Shown here: piece by piece, positions 17,456-25,453 of the stretch
Layout: each line of letters begins with the position of its first letter
How positions within the stretch are numbered: the stretch's first letter is position 1
Origin: DYFT01 sp041695085
GTDB taxonomy: Bacteria > Bacteroidota > Ignavibacteria > UBA10030
NCBI GenBank assembly: GCA_041695085.1
Contig: JBGFRO010000017.1
Coordinates: 1 to 64,000 of the forward strand
Direction: 5' to 3'
DNA length: 64,000 bases
Position numbers and translations under genes: made by a program
Notes under the pieces: model-generated
Databases searched by the model: none
Told to the model about the DNA's origin: nothing
What the model saw: only the letters and a program-made list of their open reading frames with translations

Positions 17456-18982
17456 TTAACGTCGCGGCACGCGCGCCGAACCGCCAAGCCCCCCCATGCT
17501 GTTCATATTTCTCATTCGCTCCGTGAATTGCTCCGCCGCCATCTTTGCGCGTGATAGGGTCGTGATCTGAACTTCCTCTCCTTCTTTCAACCCATCGATC
17601 ACTTCCGAGTAGTCGAAATTGCTCGCTCCCACCCGGATTATGCGCGGCACGAACTCATTCCCTTCCTTTACCATCACCACGCGCCTGCGAACTTCGCTGA
17701 CGCTTCCTATCTGCGCGCTCCGACGCGGACGGAACGAACCCGCGTCAAGCCCTCCACCGAAGAACATCATGCCTCCGCCCTGTCCTTCCTGATCCATCAT
17801 TCGCTGACGCATTTGCATAAAGCGTTCGCGTTGTTCAGGGGTAAGTTTTGCCATTTGTTCCTGGAAGAATGTGCGTCGCTCTTCGGGCGACATATTCCTT
17901 GTTTGTTCGCGCATGGAACGAAAATCAAATGGCTGGTCGTTCTGTGCCTGGGTCGCTTGAGCCGAGACCGTATCCACCCCGGATGTGCCAATCACTGCCT
18001 CTTCCTCCCCCTCCTTCTTAAAAGAAGCCAGCATGGCCCGTCCCTGTTCGCTGTTAGGATCTTTGAGTGCTTCGTTCGGCACCAACACAACCTGTTGCCG
18101 TCGGAAGATCTCGATATCGACCGAGCAACTCATGCCTGCCTTCAGCTTATTATTGATGTTCCGAACGAGGATAATCACACTGAAGGTGGTGACGTTTTGT
18201 TGCGATTTTCCCAGAGGGGAAATGCGAATGACCTCGCCTCGGAAGACGTCATCCGGAAACGCATCGGCAACAACGCGAGCACGCAAACCTTCCTGGACCT
18301 TGCCGATATCGACTTCGTCCACATTCGCATCGACGTACACTTGAGCCATATCGGCGATGGTGGCAAGCAGCGTTCCGCCTCCCACGTTCGACACACCGGA
18401 AGAGATAATTTGTCCAAGCTCAACATTACGCGTGAGAACAATGCCCGAGGTCGGGGCTACGATGCGCGTATCCGTGAGTCGCTCTTCCGCGGTAGCCAAC
18501 GCCGCTTGAGCTTTGAGGAGTTGAGATTTGGCGCGGACGTGGTCGACGTTCACCTGATCGCGTTCCTGTTCGGAGATTAGACCCTTCTCGAAGAGCTCCA
18601 GAGCACGTTTATAGTTGTTTTCTTGCTGCTTCGCGTTCGCCTCCGCAAGTGCAAGGTCTGCCTTCGCCTGCTCGAAATCGTTGCGGGCCGTGCGTTGATC
18701 GAGTGCGATCAACAAAGAACCTTTCGTGACGTACTGGCCTTCCTCGAAGTTCAACTGCTCGATCTGTCCGCTCGCCTTTGATTTAATTTCGACCCGATTG
18801 ATGGGCTGGACAACACCATTTGCGGAGACCGTGAGATTGAGGTCGCCTTTCTCAATTCTGACGATCCGCGTCACTTGACTGGCTGATGCGGCCTCGATCT
18901 TTTCGTTGTCTCCGAGAAGGTAATATCCTACTGCACCCCCCGCAACCACGAAAACTCCGATCCAGATGAAAGTCTTTTTCAT
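17456..18982 (-). CDS. MacA-like periplasmic adaptor with a Spy-like insertion
   Basis: Adaptor of 508 residues, longer than the usual ~380. It has an N-terminal anchor, a barrel-sandwich domain (about 60-95 and 172-215), a coiled-coil hairpin (about 100-170) and a beta-barrel domain. An insertion at about 307-425 contains MSPEERRTFFQEQ and KLTPEQRERFMQMR, followed by a Gly/Met patch (GGGMMFFGGG). The LTPEQ motifs echo the Spy/CpxP family, and the operon's own Spy-like protein has a similar motif. The MacB-like permease gene follows by 21 bases, so this is its likely partner. Confidence 0.85.
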   Translation of the reverse strand: MKKTFIWIGVFVVAGGAVGYYLLGDNEKIEAASASQVTRIVRIEKGDLNLTVSANGVVQPINRVEIKSKASGQIEQLNFEEGQYVTKGSLLIALDQRTARNDFEQAKADLALAEANAKQQENNYKRALELFEKGLISEQERDQVNVDHVRAKSQLLKAQAALATAEERLTDTRIVAPTSGIVLTRNVELGQIISSGVSNVGGGTLLATIADMAQVYVDANVDEVDIGKVQEGLRARVVADAFPDDVFRGEVIRISPLGKSQQNVTTFSVIILVRNINNKLKAGMSCSVDIEIFRRQQVVLVPNEALKDPNSEQGRAMLASFKKEGEEEAVIGTSGVDTVSAQATQAQNDQPFDFRSMREQTRNMSPEERRTFFQEQMAKLTPEQRERFMQMRQRMMDQEGQGGGMMFFGGGLDAGSFRPRRSAQIGSVSEVRRRVVMVKEGNEFVPRIIRVGASNFDYSEVIDGLKEGEEVQITTLSRAKMAAEQFTERMRNMNSMGGLGGSARVPRR

Positions 18983-19036
18983 ACGTCGAACTCCTTTTTC
19001 ACATGCAGTTTCCCGTGAGGCAGGCGCCTGCCGATT

Positions 19037-19420
19037 CTATCGGTTACCCTGACGTTCACGCTCTCTCTTTTGCCGCTCGTCTTGCTCTTTGATGAACTCG
19101 TCATACAATCTGTTCTGTTCAGGAGTCAGTATTCGCCTGACCTCCATCCGCAATGTGTCGCGTTTCAGTCGAATCGTCTCCGAATACTGCTTTTTGACTT
19201 CGTTGAATTTGGTGCGATGGACTTCAAAGATCGAGTCGACCTGCGCAGCTTGAGTCGAGTCAAGCTTCAAACGCTCTACAAATTGCTTCTGATACGCCGA
19301 GCGAGAGTGACGTTGTCCACCGTCCGGGTGGGAGAAGTTCATCCGCGCAAACCAGCCGCCAACACCTCCCAAGAGAAAACTCACAACAATAATCAGCAGC
19401 GTCTTCGTTTTCAGTTCCAT
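19037..19420 (-). CDS. Spy/CpxP-like periplasmic stress protein (heavy-metal sensor type)
   Basis: Small envelope protein of 127 residues with one N-terminal membrane segment (LLIIVVSFLLGGVGGWFA) and a Lys/Arg/Glu-rich helical domain. That domain contains LKLDSTQAAQVDSIF and ILTPEQNRLYDEF, the paired LTxxQ-type motifs of the Spy/CpxP/CnrX group. Relatives act as chaperones or metal/stress sensors that modulate sigma or two-component pathways. ATG at 19420 was chosen because AAAGGA lies 8 bases upstream; a longer frame to 19483 has no ribosome site. Its place between anti-sigma factor and efflux genes suits a sensor role. Confidence 0.72.
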   Translation of the reverse strand: MELKTKTLLIIVVSFLLGGVGGWFARMNFSHPDGGQRHSRSAYQKQFVERLKLDSTQAAQVDSIFEVHRTKFNEVKKQYSETIRLKRDTLRMEVRRILTPEQNRLYDEFIKEQDERQKRERERQGNR

Positions 19421-19514
19421 ACCGACATCCTTTGGTTGTAAGACGTTTTGTGACGCTAACACCTTCTCCTGCGCATACCCCAAGCACCCCCGAAAGGTTC
19501 CTCAGCGCGCGATT

Positions 19515-19970
19515 TTATTTGGAGATCGCGGCAAAGACGATATCGTCTTTCGACAGCTCGTGCTGCGGCTCAATCACTCGCCGTGTGAGAGAATCGGGAG
19601 CCTCTGCCTCCAGCACACGATCGACCGTTACGACCGGCTCAGGCTGCGATACGTTCGAATAACCCACGACAACGATGACGAGAAGAGAGAGAGCAAGCAC
19701 CACCCGCCACGCAAACCGTTCCACTCCCACGCGTTCCTCAAATACCTGATCACGCGATCGGATTGTTCGCAGAAGATCGGAAGTAAAGGTCGAAGGCAAC
19801 TCATAGTCCCCCGCCCCTCGAATTCCGGCACGCAGCGTGGAAATTTGCTGGAAGCGCTCCCGGCAAACCGGGCATTCGGCAAGAGAGCGCTCCATGTGGC
19901 TCCGTTCGGCATCTGAGACTTCCCCATCTGCGTATCGTGAGAGAAGTTCGAAGTTGTGCTGATGATTCAT
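19515..19970 (-). CDS. Anti-sigma factor with a modified zinc-finger motif
   Basis: Membrane-bound partner of the adjacent sigma factor, 151 residues. The N-terminal cytoplasmic domain contains the ZAS-type RYADGEVSDAE segment followed by SLAECPVC. The usual motif is H-x3-C-x2-C; here the His position is Ser, so zinc binding may be altered or lost. One transmembrane helix (about residues 85-105) leads to a short periplasmic tail. Its start overlaps the sigma stop (ATGA), the common coupled arrangement of such pairs. Confidence 0.82.
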   Translation of the reverse strand: MNHQHNFELLSRYADGEVSDAERSHMERSLAECPVCRERFQQISTLRAGIRGAGDYELPSTFTSDLLRTIRSRDQVFEERVGVERFAWRVVLALSLLVIVVVGYSNVSQPEPVVTVDRVLEAEAPDSLTRRVIEPQHELSKDDIVFAAISK

Positions 19971-20548
19971 GTCCGCTCCTTGAAGTAGTCTTTGAGCAGA
20001 TTTCTTAATTCATCCCGAGCGCGGAAGAGCCTCGATTTGACCGCTTGTGTCGAGATGCGGAGTGTCTTCGCGATCTCGTCATACGACATCTCCTCATACT
20101 CACGCAAGATAATGACTTGCCGGTGTACGGTCGAAAGTTTCTGAAGCGCATCACGGATCATCTGGTTCTTTTCTTCCTTCAGCGTTTGCTCGTCGGCACT
20201 CGGCCTTGCTTTCGATTGTCGTTCGCGCTCCAACCGGTGATCCGTGAAAAACTCCAGCGACATTGTCTTCCGGATTTTCCGGCGCCGGATTTCGTCGATG
20301 CACAGATTGATGGCGATCCGATAGATCCACGAGAAGACCGACGCGCCGCGTTCAAAGCGGGAGAGCGACCGATGGACGCGCATGAAGACTTCCTGCGTCA
20401 AATCGTCTACCTCCTCGCGGCTCCCCATCGTCAGGTAGATCACATTCGCCACTTGCCGTTGGTAACGGCGAACCAGTTCTTCAAAGGCTCGGTCGTCGCC
20501 ACTCCGAAATCGTTCGATGAGCTGGAGGTCATCGTTCTGCTGTTTCAC
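19967..20548 (-). CDS. ECF (sigma-70 family) RNA polymerase sigma factor, RpoE-like
   Basis: Sigma factor of 193 residues with region 2 (residues ~25-95, including DLTQEVFMRVHRSLSRF and FSWIYRIAINLCIDE) and region 4 (~130-190, with YDEIAKTLRISTQAVKSRLFRARDEL). No region 3 is present, as in the ECF class. The start is GTG at 20548. It heads an operon of anti-sigma factor, Spy-like protein and efflux systems, so it probably drives an envelope-stress or toxic-compound response. A sigma-E-like promoter directly upstream suggests autoregulation. Confidence 0.9.
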   Translation of the reverse strand: MKQQNDDLQLIERFRSGDDRAFEELVRRYQRQVANVIYLTMGSREEVDDLTQEVFMRVHRSLSRFERGASVFSWIYRIAINLCIDEIRRRKIRKTMSLEFFTDHRLERERQSKARPSADEQTLKEEKNQMIRDALQKLSTVHRQVIILREYEEMSYDEIAKTLRISTQAVKSRLFRARDELRNLLKDYFKERT

Positions 20549-20561
20549 ATGAACCTGCGCA

Positions 20562-20589
20562 GTAAACGAACATAGATGGGAAAAGTTTC
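20562..20589 (-). promoter_or_regulatory. Sigma-E-like promoter of the sigma/efflux operon
   Basis: On the minus strand GAAACTT (20589-20583), 15 bases, GTTTAC (20567-20562). This resembles the E. coli sigma-E form GGAACTT-N15-GTCTAA. Transcription would start only about 7 bases before the GTG start codon. Confidence 0.5.
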
Positions 20590-20660
20590 TCGTTGTGACC
20601 GTTCGATTCGAAAACAGGCTTGGGATTTCAATCCGGGAACGGCAAGGTCAGAAATGCGAA

Positions 20661-20689
20661 AGCCCAACCCCTGCGAAGGGGGCTGGGCT
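20661..20689 (-). terminator. Terminator of mnmA
   Basis: A strong GC-rich hairpin (AGCCCA..CCCC against GGGG..TGGGCT) spans 20661-20689, 30 bases past the mnmA stop. The following T-tract on the minus strand is short (TTCGCATTT), so efficiency is uncertain. Confidence 0.65.
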
Positions 20690-20718
20690 CAAATACTGCT
20701 TACCGAGCGCCTCCGCCT

Positions 20719-21825
20719 TTACTCAAGCAACCCGTCGATAATACCGCCGGCAACCACGTCGGAGCCGTCGTAGAGCACCACGGATTGGCCGGGCGTGATG
20801 GCGCGCTTCGGTTCATCAAATACAAGCCGAAATGTCTCTTCATCTTCGGGATAGGCGCGCGCCGACGTCGCCCCATCCTTGTACCGCACCTTGGCCTGAA
20901 CGACTTGACCAGCCTCAAGCTTCGCCCGACCTACCATGTTGCATCGACGAGCAACGAGCACTCGCTTCAACAACGCGTCGCTTTCACCGATCATAACCCG
21001 ATTGGTCGAGGCATCAATCTCGGTTACGTAGACGGGACGGCCGAACGCACCAAGTCCTCTTCGTTGACCAACTGTGTAAAAGGGATAACCCCGATGGCGA
21101 CCGACCACCTCCCCCTCCATCACCAGCTCCCCATCGGCCACCTGCTTTTCAAGTTCCGGAACGCGCTCCTTCAGAAACCGTTCATAGTTGTTATCTGCCA
21201 CAAAGCAGATCTCATAGCTTTCATCCTTCTGCGCGTTGCGCAGACCGTACCTCATCGCGAGAGCGCGCACTTGCGACTTGGCCACGTCTCCCAGCGGAAA
21301 CATCGTCTTCTTCAGCGCCTGTTGTGATACAGCCCAAAGCGCATACGATTGATCTTTGAGTTCATCAGCCGCTTTTGAAATCACATACCGGTTGAGCGAT
21401 TCGTCAAAACGAAGACGAGCGTAGTGCCCCGTGGCAACGTACTCGGCACCAAGGGCTTCTGCTTTTCGAAGCAGTTCCCCCCATTTGATCTCTCGGTTAC
21501 AGATGATACATGGATTCGGGGTTCGGCCCCGGAGATATTCTTCCACAAAATTGCCGATCACTTCGCGGCCGAATATTTCCCGAAAATCCACGACGTAATG
21601 CGGGATTTCCAACTTCGCTGCCACCATGCGTGCATCGTACATCGCTCCCAGACCACAGCAACTCGTTTCATTGGCAACGTTGCCTCCGACCTCGTCGAAG
21701 TCGTACGTTTTCATCGTCACTCCAATGACGTTGTATCCCTGTTCCTTCAGGAGTGCCGCTGTAACGGATGAATCGACCCCTCCACTCATCCCAACCACGA
21801 CCGTTTTCTTCTTTCCTGTTATCAT
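20719..21825 (-). CDS. mnmA: tRNA-specific 2-thiouridylase MnmA
   Basis: Thiolates uridine 34 of Lys, Glu and Gln tRNAs using ATP and a relayed persulfide sulfur. It has the PP-loop GMSGGVDSSV at the N-terminus, the first catalytic Cys in NPCIICNREIKWG and the second in DESYEICFV. The length of 368 residues is usual. The start was set to ATG at 21825 because the frame upstream runs through a promoter (21836-21864). An upstream ATG at 21891 would lie before that promoter and adds residues foreign to the family. Confidence 0.92.
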   Translation of the reverse strand: MITGKKKTVVVGMSGGVDSSVTAALLKEQGYNVIGVTMKTYDFDEVGGNVANETSCCGLGAMYDARMVAAKLEIPHYVVDFREIFGREVIGNFVEEYLRGRTPNPCIICNREIKWGELLRKAEALGAEYVATGHYARLRFDESLNRYVISKAADELKDQSYALWAVSQQALKKTMFPLGDVAKSQVRALAMRYGLRNAQKDESYEICFVADNNYERFLKERVPELEKQVADGELVMEGEVVGRHRGYPFYTVGQRRGLGAFGRPVYVTEIDASTNRVMIGESDALLKRVLVARRCNMVGRAKLEAGQVVQAKVRYKDGATSARAYPEDEETFRLVFDEPKRAITPGQSVVLYDGSDVVAGGIIDGLLE

Positions 21826-21835
21826 AAGCGGACTC

Positions 21836-21864
21836 AAGATACAAAAATTCCGCTCGAGGAGCAA
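21836..21864 (-). promoter_or_regulatory. Promoter of mnmA
   Basis: TTGCTC (21864-21859), 17 bases, TATCTT (21841-21836) on the minus strand. The predicted transcription start is only about 4 bases from the chosen ATG, giving a nearly leaderless message. Confidence 0.6.
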
Positions 21865-21887
21865 AGAGACGGCAATTCTCTCCCCGG

Positions 21888-22823
21888 TCAATCCGCAATC
21901 CGTCGTCCGTAACGATTCGAGTTCGCCTTACGCTCGAAGTATCGATACGTCGCCTGTGATATCTCCGTGATGATCAGGGAACCGTCTCGCGGTGTAGCCA
22001 ACATCTTCGTCATCACACAGATGACGTAGGGCGACTTCGGCAAATACACGATTCCGACGTCACACCGCACTCCATCGATTTCTCCCTCCTTGTTCGCCAA
22101 TTCGACGGAGGAAGGAATGCCGGATCGAATGGATCCTCCTTTTGGCTTCTTCAGGATCGAAATCAATTCTTGAGAGGAAGGAGTGTCCACAAGTTCACCA
22201 TTATACATCTTCTCAAGAATCATCATGACTTCACGCGGCGTACCGATGTTCTCTCGGCCCAATCGAGCAGCTTCCATGTCCATCATGATGCGTTGGAGTT
22301 TCGTCTGTTGCACTCCGTGAGAAAAGAGAAAGCCGTTGACGTTCTCCATCCCCACCGTTTCGATTATGAGGTTTGTGGCTGTGTTGTCGCTGAGAACAAT
22401 CATCAAGATTGCATAATCGCGGAGGCTCATGGAGACGGTTCCGTCTCCCAACTCCGCCAGGACTCCGCTTCCGCCCACTTTCGATCGCGCTGGAAGAGGG
22501 AGAGGCTCTCCGAGTTTCACACGACCCGTTGCTGCCTGACGATAGAGCTCGGCGAGGATGTGGATCTTGATGGAACTTGCCTGGGGAAACACCTCATCTC
22601 CATTGATCAACAATTCTTCGCCAGTGGAGAGATTCTTGACCGCCACGCCTACGATCGCATCGGCCGAGTTGACGATGTTCTTAATCCTCTGCTCATACTT
22701 GGAGCGTAAAGGATCGCCTTGTTGGGTGAATGCAACCAACGAAGGAAGGAAGAGCGAGGCAATGAACGAACAGAAGATCTTCATCCGAATTATTTGAGAT
22801 AGAGAGAGACGATTGGACTTCAT
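21888..22823 (-). CDS. Class A beta-lactamase-like serine hydrolase (secreted)
   Basis: Periplasmic or secreted enzyme of 311 residues with a hydrophobic signal region (about 14-32). Penicillin-recognising motifs visible: S-x-x-K in QASSIKIHI, SDN in LSDNTATN, an omega-loop-like DMEAARLG with a candidate general-base Glu, and KEG in ANKEGEIDG where classic enzymes have KTG. Relatives include broad-family enzymes whose true substrates are unknown, so antibiotic resistance should not be assumed. ATG at 22823 is preceded by AAAGGTGAG. It follows the S9 peptidase gene by 30 bases and is probably co-transcribed. Confidence 0.82.
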   Translation of the reverse strand: MKSNRLSLSQIIRMKIFCSFIASLFLPSLVAFTQQGDPLRSKYEQRIKNIVNSADAIVGVAVKNLSTGEELLINGDEVFPQASSIKIHILAELYRQAATGRVKLGEPLPLPARSKVGGSGVLAELGDGTVSMSLRDYAILMIVLSDNTATNLIIETVGMENVNGFLFSHGVQQTKLQRIMMDMEAARLGRENIGTPREVMMILEKMYNGELVDTPSSQELISILKKPKGGSIRSGIPSSVELANKEGEIDGVRCDVGIVYLPKSPYVICVMTKMLATPRDGSLIITEISQATYRYFERKANSNRYGRRIAD

Positions 22824-22853
22824 TTCTCACCTTTCAACCAACTTGTGGTTCGA

Positions 22854-25259
22854 CTACTTGTCCCCCACCACGACCCTGTTCTTGACGTGTTTCTCAGCCC
22901 ACTCAAACATCTCAGCCAGCACATGCAGGACGGATTCTCTTGCGATATAACCATGACTTTCGTGCGGGAGCATAACGAGCCGGGCGGTGCCGCCATTTCC
23001 CCGCAGGGCCTGGAAGAGACGTTCCGACTGAATCGGGAATGTACCCGAGTTGTTATCTGCCTCACCATGGATCAAGAGAATCGGCTCGTTGATCTTGTCG
23101 GCATAGGTAAAGGGCGAAACCCGTATGTAGACGTCCCTCGCCTCCCAGAAGGACCGTCGTTCAGATTGGAATCCGAAGGGGGTGAGGGTTCGGTTGTAGG
23201 CACCGCTCCGGGCAATGCCTGCAACGAACAGGTCCGAATGTGCCAGCAGGTTAGCCGTCATGAACGCGCCGTAGCTGTGACCGGAGACAAAAACACGCGA
23301 ACGGTCGATGACTCCCAAGGCATCGAGTTTGTCAATAGCAGCTTTTGCGGATGCGACAATTTGTTCGACGAAGGTATTGTTCACCGTCTCCGGATCACCC
23401 ACCACCGGCATTGTTGCGTCCATCAAAACTGCATATCCCTGTGTTACAAAAAAGAGCGGCGATGCACCTCGGAAAAAGGTGAACGCGTTCGGCGACGCTC
23501 GAACCTGTCCCGCCGTACCCGCATCGGAGTACTCAAGTGGATACGCCCAGACGAGCAGCGGAAGCTTTGTCCCCTCTTGATATCCCGGCGGCAAGTACAG
23601 CGTGCCGGAGAGTGGAACGCCATCTTCCCGCGCATACTTGACAAGCTCTTTCCTCACGCCTGTCAAGTGTGGAGCGGGGTCTTTGAACGCAGTGAGCATC
23701 CTGCGTTCGCCCGTCTTGAGATGAAGGACGTGATAATTAGGGGCCTCTGTCGGCGATTCATAACGTGTGACGATCGAAGTTCGACCTTCTTTCACAAATG
23801 AGACAAATTGTTCCACGCTCTTTTCGTCGCATTGAAAAAGGCGTTCCTTCTTGAGTGTGCTCAGATTCATGCGATCCAGGAAGGGTCGATTTCCTTTTTC
23901 GCTAGCGCCCTGACCGGCAAGATAGATCCAATCTCCGTCCTGCAGAAACACTTTGTCCCCGTTCGGAAGGGTCTTGTAGATTGGATTGCCGGGATGATTA
24001 TACGCATCCCGTGTACTCAGATCGAAAACCACTTTCCGGGACTTGGCAGAATTGGAGAGATCGACCAGCGATGTCGTTCTCCAGCGACGATCGCGGTCAT
24101 ACTCGTGGGTGAAGATCTGATCTTTCTTGGCCGTCCACTCAAATCCTTGTGAACGGTGCTGAAGCTTCATCACCTCTCTTGGCTCGCCACGGAACGGCGC
24201 CGCGAGCGTTCGCACGGATTCCCGGAAAGGAACCTTGCGAAGAGGAGCACCACCATCTAACGCTTCCACCCAAATCAGGTTCGCTGGATGAAGTGGTTGC
24301 CATTGCGCCATACGAGGTCCGGTTGGAACCCCTTGTGTCGGTACATCATCCGAAACGGGAAGATCGGCAATGAGCTTTTCTCTTTGGCCGGACCGGTTCC
24401 AGACTTCTACTGTACGCGCAAAATAGAAATGAGGAACACGGAATGAAAACGGTCGTTTGAGCTTCGTAACGAGCAGGTAGTTCTCGTCTGGAGAAAAAGA
24501 GACGTTCAAGTACATGCCCGGTTCACCAAGATGCTCGACGTGTCCGGTACGAGCGTCGACAATCGCCAGCTGAGAGTAGGCAAAATACTCAAATAGATCT
24601 TCATCATAGGTCGTGCGAAGGAGATCCTGATACGTGGGAGGCCGAGAAACCCTGCCCGAAGTTTCTTCGATATGGGGACCGGATGGGACACGTGGGGGAG
24701 CAGGCGGAAGTCGATCTCCATGCGGCCACAATTTTACCAGAAAGCGCGTGTTGTCGTTCATCAATTGATAAGGGGATCCGAGCACGTCATTGACTTTCAG
24801 GGAACCGATAGGTCGCGCCACTCCCGACGAGATGTCTGCAATCCAAAGCTCTACTCCATCATCCGCGTCTTTCGTGAAAGCTATTTTCGATCCGTCGTTC
24901 GACCACGCCGGCAGACCAATCCGGGAGTCCGACGGCAATGAGATGCGCACGCGCTTATCTCCTTCGAACCAGCGCACCTCAATGCCGGTGTACCGAACGG
25001 TACGCTGGCGCGACTTCATGTCAGGATCGATCCTCAGTCCTCCCAGACGATAGATGGGCCGTGCGAGAAGTGAGATGGGTGGATGGGGTTCAGATTCTAC
25101 TAACAACATGGCATCCGATTTTGGACTCACGACAACGGATGGGGTCGGCGGCGCATCCAGAATATCCACAACTTCCTTTGGAGGAAGTTTGTATTTGGTC
25201 TGACCAGACAGACTGCCAGTCACGAAGAGCAACAACAAGAAAAGCCGGCGAGCTTGCAT
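22854..25259 (-). CDS. Prolyl oligopeptidase family (S9) serine peptidase, secreted
   Basis: The protein has 801 residues: an N-terminal signal peptide, a beta-propeller-like region (about 60-530) with repeated WD/PD40-like strands, and an alpha/beta hydrolase domain (about 540-800). The nucleophile Ser662 lies in SGHSYGAFM, with candidate Asp735 (GEADNNSG) and His769 (PHESHGY). Such enzymes release dipeptides or cleave small peptides in the periplasm. No strong promoter of the local type was found upstream; a weak TATGAT lies about 35 bases before the start. The next gene is the beta-lactamase-like hydrolase. Confidence 0.88.
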   Translation of the reverse strand: MQARRLFLLLLFVTGSLSGQTKYKLPPKEVVDILDAPPTPSVVVSPKSDAMLLVESEPHPPISLLARPIYRLGGLRIDPDMKSRQRTVRYTGIEVRWFEGDKRVRISLPSDSRIGLPAWSNDGSKIAFTKDADDGVELWIADISSGVARPIGSLKVNDVLGSPYQLMNDNTRFLVKLWPHGDRLPPAPPRVPSGPHIEETSGRVSRPPTYQDLLRTTYDEDLFEYFAYSQLAIVDARTGHVEHLGEPGMYLNVSFSPDENYLLVTKLKRPFSFRVPHFYFARTVEVWNRSGQREKLIADLPVSDDVPTQGVPTGPRMAQWQPLHPANLIWVEALDGGAPLRKVPFRESVRTLAAPFRGEPREVMKLQHRSQGFEWTAKKDQIFTHEYDRDRRWRTTSLVDLSNSAKSRKVVFDLSTRDAYNHPGNPIYKTLPNGDKVFLQDGDWIYLAGQGASEKGNRPFLDRMNLSTLKKERLFQCDEKSVEQFVSFVKEGRTSIVTRYESPTEAPNYHVLHLKTGERRMLTAFKDPAPHLTGVRKELVKYAREDGVPLSGTLYLPPGYQEGTKLPLLVWAYPLEYSDAGTAGQVRASPNAFTFFRGASPLFFVTQGYAVLMDATMPVVGDPETVNNTFVEQIVASAKAAIDKLDALGVIDRSRVFVSGHSYGAFMTANLLAHSDLFVAGIARSGAYNRTLTPFGFQSERRSFWEARDVYIRVSPFTYADKINEPILLIHGEADNNSGTFPIQSERLFQALRGNGGTARLVMLPHESHGYIARESVLHVLAEMFEWAEKHVKNRVVVGDK

Positions 25260-25453
25260 AGCTCTACTCCTTACTTAGCTGTGAAGTGCCATTTTGGTAA
25301 TCATACTCTTCAGATGAATGTGAAAGAGTGCGGAGGATCTTTCACACGCACTCACTCACGGCAAGGTGGCGGTGCGAAAACTACCGCTGAGCATCATTCC
25401 ATGTGGAGTGAATGGCGAAAATCTACCTATTTCACGCCTCGGATGCAATGATC

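Noticed and set aside
22845..23801. Long plus-strand open frame (318 codons)
   Set aside because: It lies antisense inside the S9 peptidase gene, whose catalytic motifs are on the minus strand; the translation has no recognisable features.
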